From an uncultured Clostridia bacterium (GTDB taxonomy: Bacteria > Bacillota > Clostridia > Oscillospirales > Ruminococcaceae), in contig CAMWRN010000106.1 in assembly GCA_947176675.1 (NCBI GenBank), forward strand, positions 1 through 7,688: DNA of 7,688 nucleotides. The letters run 5' to 3'. Shown piece by piece: positions 4,979-7,688 of the stretch. The position numbers and the translations under genes were made by a program. Every line of letters begins with the position of its first letter. Position 1 is the first letter of the stretch. A model generated the notes under the pieces. That model saw only the letters and a list, made by a program, of their open reading frames with translations, did not search any database and was not told the DNA's origin.

Positions 4979-5703
4979 CTCTTATCCTTGTAGCCCCAGC
5001 CGTCCAGACCCGCGCGGCGCACCGCACCGAAAATACGGTCAGAGAAGCCTTTGTCGGACTTGTTCCGTTCCGCAAGGAACTGCTTTGTCACCTCGCGGGA
5101 GGTGTGTCCGTCCGCGGGACATTTTGATTTTACCACCTCAAGACCGCTCCGTTTTGCGGCGTTCCGAACTTCCTTTTCGGGCGCGAAAACGAGCGGTCTT
5201 ATCATTGTGATATCCTTTCGGGAAAGGTAGCTTTTCGGCGCAAAGCAGCCCAGTCTGCCCTCGTTGAAAAGATTCATCACAAATGTCTCCACTGCGTCGT
5301 CGTAGTTGTGTCCTAAAGCAATTTTGTTGCAGCCCGCCTCCTTAGCCGCGTCGTGGAGTGCGCCACGTCTCATTCGAGCGCAGAGACTGCACGGATTGGT
5401 CTCATGGCGTATATCAAACACTATCTCGCCGATATGGGTGCGTTTCAGAATAAAGTCCACGCCCAGCCGTTGGCACATTTCCTCAACAGATGAATAGTCC
5501 CCGTCAATGCCGCCGAAGCGTGGGTCGAGGGTTATCGCCATGACCTCATAGTCAATGCCGATAAAGCGTTTCAGCCTGACAAGTCCCTCTAGAAGTACCA
5601 AGCTGTCCTTGCCGCCCGAAACTCCTACGGCTATTTTATCGCCGTTTTGGATCAGGTCGAATTCCTGAATTGCCTTTCGCATATAGCCGAGTATTTTTTG
5701 CAT
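4975..5703 (-). CDS. ttcA: TtcA-like tRNA 2-thiocytidine (C32) thiolase, PP-loop family
   Basis: This is a likely tRNA-modifying enzyme that adenylates a cytidine in the anticodon loop (position 32) and replaces its oxygen with sulfur. The 242-residue product has the PP-loop SGGKDS at 29-34, a CxxC pair (C105, C108) and a third cysteine C195 in KSKCPADG, which together would hold the Fe-S cluster typical of TtcA. It also has GHNYDDAVETFVMNLFNEG (131-149), a conserved region of the TtcA/TilS-like group. TtcA fits better than TilS because of the three cysteines and the lack of TilS C-terminal domains; the related TtuA group has extra zinc fingers not seen here. The ATG at 5703 is chosen: AAGGAG (5715-5720) lies 11 bases upstream, whereas the in-frame TTG at 5712 would leave only 2 bases. 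The 3' end overlaps the convergent 67-residue gene. It lies 89 bases downstream of yjdF on the same strand, with no clear terminator or promoter between. Confidence 0.87.
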   Translation of the reverse strand: MQKILGYMRKAIQEFDLIQNGDKIAVGVSGGKDSLVLLEGLVRLKRFIGIDYEVMAITLDPRFGGIDGDYSSVEEMCQRLGVDFILKRTHIGEIVFDIRHETNPCSLCARMRRGALHDAAKEAGCNKIALGHNYDDAVETFVMNLFNEGRLGCFAPKSYLSRKDITMIRPLVFAPEKEVRNAAKRSGLEVVKSKCPADGHTSREVTKQFLAERNKSDKGFSDRIFGAVRRAGLDGWGYKDKS

Positions 5704-5792
5704 GGTCTTCAATGCTCCTTTTTACAGCCGAGCCGATATAAATTTTTTATTTGTACGATAAACCAAAGTTTGCGCGAGAACGCAGCATGACA

Positions 5793-6209
5793 TTATCTGC
5801 CCCGATGTTTCTCTTTTTTCTTTTGCTGTTTCAGTTCAAACATTCGCTTGGCTTCAGCCAGTTTCTGTTCACGACTTTTCACTTTATGTTCCTGTTTGTT
5901 CTGCTCCTGCTGTAATTTCAAAGCCCGCTGCGATTTTGTGCCGATTCCTTTGTTTCGTAATTGTTTTATTACATCACGCTGCATTCTTTTTGGATTCCTT
6001 ATTGTTTCCTTTACAACAGTTTCTACATACGGACTGAATTGCAAGCTGTAATAGTGTTTTAGAATAAACTCGTAAACCTCATAATCCTTCGGTTCTTTAC
6101 CAAACGTCACTTTAGCTGCGGATAGCTTTCCGTCTTCAATTCTTTCAAAGACTCCTATCCAGAACGGTTCACTAAAATACACTGTCAATTTGCCGCTTAC
6201 TTTGCTCAT
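5793..6209 (-). CDS. yjdF: YjdF family protein (DUF2992)
   Basis: This is a member of the YjdF/DUF2992 family, known mainly because a riboswitch responding to aza-aromatic compounds often precedes it in Firmicutes. The biochemical activity is not established; a role in coping with such toxic ring compounds is inferred from that association. The 138-residue product starts with a beta-rich part, KLTVYFSEPFWIGVFER (7-23) and VTFGKEPKDYEVYEFIL (34-50). The signature INPKRMQR is present here as RNPKRMQRDVIKQLRNKGIGTKSQRAL. It ends in a very basic, Gln/Lys/Glu-rich helix (about 97-138) finishing EKHRGR, much as in Bacillus YjdF (from memory). That tail could bind nucleic acid. The ATG at 6209 has an excellent ribosome binding site, AAGGAGGG, with a 6-base spacer. 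The start codon itself lies in a sequence complementary to part of the upstream riboswitch, so translation is probably controlled by that RNA. Confidence 0.93.
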   Translation of the reverse strand: MSKVSGKLTVYFSEPFWIGVFERIEDGKLSAAKVTFGKEPKDYEVYEFILKHYYSLQFSPYVETVVKETIRNPKRMQRDVIKQLRNKGIGTKSQRALKLQQEQNKQEHKVKSREQKLAEAKRMFELKQQKKKEKHRGR

Positions 6210-6244
6210 GACAATCCCTCCTTAATTGATCGAAATGAGCAAAG
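6200..6244 (-). promoter_or_regulatory. Translation-sequestering alternative hairpin of the yjdF leader
   Basis: CTTTGCTCAT (6244-6235), whose first 7 bases belong to the 3' strand of the riboswitch closing stem, is perfectly complementary to ATGAGCAAAG (6209-6200), the first ten coding bases of yjdF. If this 10-bp stem forms, the start codon is paired and the ribosome binding site AAGGAGGG is trapped in the 25-base loop, which can tighten further by CAAT/ATTG pairing around it. It excludes the closing stem, so ligand binding would free the start: an ON switch acting on translation. The pairing is seen directly; the switching is inferred. Confidence 0.75.
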
Positions 6245-6351
6245 AATGGACAACCCGGAGGGGCAGGTTACTTGCCCTGACAAGCAGGACGGCCGGACTA
6301 CCTACCGGCTCTGGCATATATCACTATACACGTTGTGTTTTTATCTTTGCT
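6238..6351 (-). ncRNA. yjdF riboswitch (aza-aromatic-responsive RNA motif)
   Basis: The leader of yjdF is highly structured. Its ends pair as an 8-bp closing stem, AGCAAAGA (6351-6344) with TCTTTGCT (6245-6238), followed inward by ACAAC/GTTGT (6336-6332 with 6254-6250). Inside are hairpins GCCGG/CCGGC (6309-6305 with 6296-6292, 8-base loop) and GGGCA/TGCCC (6277-6273 with 6265-6261, 7-base loop). It is unusually GC-rich for an intergenic stretch, about 110 bases long, and directly upstream of a YjdF gene. These features fit the described yjdF RNA motif, but I matched it by position, size and structure and could not compare it base by base with the consensus. No terminator lies between it and the gene, so control at translation is likely. 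Confidence 0.87.
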
Positions 6352-6426
6352 TTTTATATAATCAAGCCTCAACGACCGGATTAACAAATTTGATTTATAT
6401 TTCCAAAATTTATTATTATTAAAAAC

Positions 6427-7551
6427 TTATTTTTGCAAAGTACCGTGGGACAGCGCCGTAAGGTAAGCGTTGATAAACCCGTCCAGTTCGCCGTCCATGA
6501 CCGCGCCGATATTGCCGTTTTCAAAGCCTGTGCGGTGATCTTTCGCAAGGGTGTATGGCATGAAAACATAGGAACGTATCTGCGCGCCCCACGCAATTTC
6601 TTTCTGCACGCCCTTAATATCCTCGATCTTTTCAAGATGCTCCCGCTCCTTGATCTCCACAAGCTTTGACATAAGCATTTTCATGGCGTAATCCTTGTTC
6701 TGGTACTGGCTGCGCTGGGTCTGGCAGGACACAACTATTCCAGTGGGAATATGTGTCAGACGTACCGCCGAGGAAGTCTTGTTTACCTTTTGACCGCCTG
6801 CGCCGCTGGCACGGTAGAAGTCTATCTCCAAATCCTCTGGACGTATCTCGATATTTGTGTCCGCCTCGCTCATTTCGGGCATTACCTCAAGAGAGGCAAA
6901 GGAAGTATGCCGACGTCCGGAGCTATCAAAGGGAGACACACGCACAAGACGGTGTACGCCTGTTTCGGACTTCAAAAAGCCGTAAGCGTTAATGCCCTCG
7001 ATAAGCAGGGACGCGGATTTAAGTCCCGCCTCGTCGCCGTCCAGATAATCAAGGGTAGTTACCTTGTAGCCGTGGCTTTCAGCCCACATATTGTACATAC
7101 GGAAAAGCATTTCAGCCCAGTCCTGCGCCTCGGTGCCGCCTGCGCCCGCATGAAAAGTGAGAATAGCATTCTTGCTGTCGTACTCGCCGGTAAGCAGGGT
7201 AGTCAGCTTCATGGCTTCAAGCTCTTTCTTGAAGTGGTCGGCGTCACGCTTTATCTCCTGTGCGGTGTCCTCGTCGTCATCTTCCTCCATGGCAAGCTCT
7301 ATCATGGTGAGAGCGTCTTCCAGCTTTTCATTGAGCTTATTGTAGCTTTCGATAGTCGCCTCATCATGCTTGATAGTCTGCATGACTTTCTGGGAATTTT
7401 CGATGTCGTCCCAGAAGCCGTCCTTGCCCGACTGCTCCTGCAATTCAGCGATCTCGGCTTTCGCCTTGTCAATGTCCAGAATCTGATAAAGCTCTTTCAT
7501 ATCCTTGCGGTAGCCCTCAAGCTCCACACGAAGTTCGTCAAGTAATAACAT
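6427..7551 (-). CDS. prfB: Peptide chain release factor 2 (RF2)
   Basis: RF2 recognises the stop codons UGA and UAA in the ribosomal A site and triggers release of the finished protein. The 374-residue product, normal for the family, has the helical N-terminal domain with an acidic stretch EEDDDEDT (89-96), the core entry motif FHAGAGGTEAQDWAEML (133-149), and TGVHRLVRVSPFDSSGRRHTSF, with the stop-codon-reading SPF at 206-208. The catalytic GGQ is at 252-254 in RASGAGGQKVNKT, where Q254 is the site usually methylated by PrmC. Then follow IRSYVF and the C-terminal LDGFI. SPF rather than PxT makes it RF2 and not RF1. The ATG at 7551 has GGAGG (7560-7564) 8 bases upstream; the in-frame TTG at 7566 lies over that site and is rejected. 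The reading frame is continuous, so the programmed +1 frameshift seen in many prfB genes is absent. A secM or secA gene is not in view. Confidence 0.97.
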   Translation of the reverse strand: MLLLDELRVELEGYRKDMKELYQILDIDKAKAEIAELQEQSGKDGFWDDIENSQKVMQTIKHDEATIESYNKLNEKLEDALTMIELAMEEDDDEDTAQEIKRDADHFKKELEAMKLTTLLTGEYDSKNAILTFHAGAGGTEAQDWAEMLFRMYNMWAESHGYKVTTLDYLDGDEAGLKSASLLIEGINAYGFLKSETGVHRLVRVSPFDSSGRRHTSFASLEVMPEMSEADTNIEIRPEDLEIDFYRASGAGGQKVNKTSSAVRLTHIPTGIVVSCQTQRSQYQNKDYAMKMLMSKLVEIKEREHLEKIEDIKGVQKEIAWGAQIRSYVFMPYTLAKDHRTGFENGNIGAVMDGELDGFINAYLTALSHGTLQK

Positions 7552-7563
7552 AATATTTTCCTC

Positions 7564-7607
7564 CAAATCAAAATAATATTTTATGCAGTAAAATGTTTTT
7601 TGATTTG
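7564..7607 (-). promoter_or_regulatory. Long hairpin abutting the prfB ribosome binding site
   Basis: CAAATCAAAA (7607-7598) pairs perfectly with TTTTGATTTG (7573-7564), and inside it ATTTTA (7594-7589) pairs with TAAAAT (7583-7578) around a 5-base loop. The outer stem ends on the first G of the prfB GGAGG site. It could modulate translation or protect the transcript. The AT-rich composition makes it only moderately stable, and no T-run follows that would make it a terminator. Confidence 0.5.
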
Positions 7608-7688
7608 TCAGAAGAGATTGTGTCGGTATTCAATAAATTTGTGTATCATAAAATCAATCCTTTTTAAATATTATTGACAATATTTTTC

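Noticed and set aside
5704..5712. TTG start three codons upstream for the ttcA-like gene
   Set aside because: Only 2 bases separate AAGGAG from that TTG; the ATG at 5703 gives the usual family N-terminus.
6751..7545. 264-codon open frame on the plus strand
   Set aside because: It is antisense to prfB, whose protein is unmistakable, and has no recognisable domain.
7552..7566. TTG start five codons upstream for prfB
   Set aside because: The TTG overlaps the GGAGG ribosome binding site that serves the ATG at 7551.
7666..7685. Inverted repeat AAATATT/AATATTT with a plus-strand TTGACA inside
   Set aside because: It lies at the window edge in very AT-rich DNA; a matching -10 box would be outside the window, so nothing firm can be said.

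Overview
The window looks like chromosomal DNA of an anaerobic, fibre-degrading Clostridia member, most likely Ruminococcus or a close Oscillospiraceae relative. The signs are strong Firmicutes-type ribosome binding sites (GGAGG, AAGGAG), near-consensus sigma-A promoters, a formate-tetrahydrofolate ligase of clostridial type, a PduL phosphotransacylase without a microcompartment targeting peptide, a family-2 carbohydrate esterase, a Thr/Ala/Glu-linked membrane-anchored surface protein, and a YjdF gene behind a yjdF-type riboswitch. The genus is an inference from gene content; no rRNA or other marker is present.

Layout. 1-1114 (minus): 5' two thirds of fhs, with its own promoter. 1193-1710 (minus): a two-gene operon for an XRE-type repressor and an Arc-type ribbon-helix-helix protein. 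1711-1852: an AT-rich divergent control region with three inverted repeats and a perfect consensus promoter facing right. 1853-2068 (plus): a 71-residue protein resembling the DNA-binding end of Spo0A. 2139-3776 (plus): pduL and a cytoplasmic CE2-type acetyl esterase, tightly spaced behind one promoter. 3799-3830: a strong two-way terminator. 3845-4540 (minus): a secreted, membrane-anchored protein with a carbohydrate-binding-like domain. 4541-4774: a divergent intergenic region with a clear minus-strand promoter and an unexplained hairpin. 4775-4978 (plus): an unrecognised 67-residue protein whose stop overlaps that of the convergent ttcA-like gene at 4975-5703 (minus). 5793-6209 (minus): yjdF, with the riboswitch at 6238-6351. 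6427-7551 (minus): prfB without the usual programmed frameshift, with a long hairpin against its ribosome binding site.

How the parts work together. Fhs uses formate for one-carbon metabolism. PduL interconverts acetyl-CoA and acetyl phosphate, and the CE2 esterase releases acetate from acetylated sugars, which suits a plant-fibre fermenter. The surface protein may bind polysaccharide. The most interesting parts are the yjdF leader, where two mutually exclusive pairings that would control translation can be read directly, and the cluster of three very small DNA-binding proteins around a palindrome-rich control region. I saw no CRISPR array, transposase, integrase, tRNA or rRNA gene. There is no clear sign of a wholly new multi-gene system.
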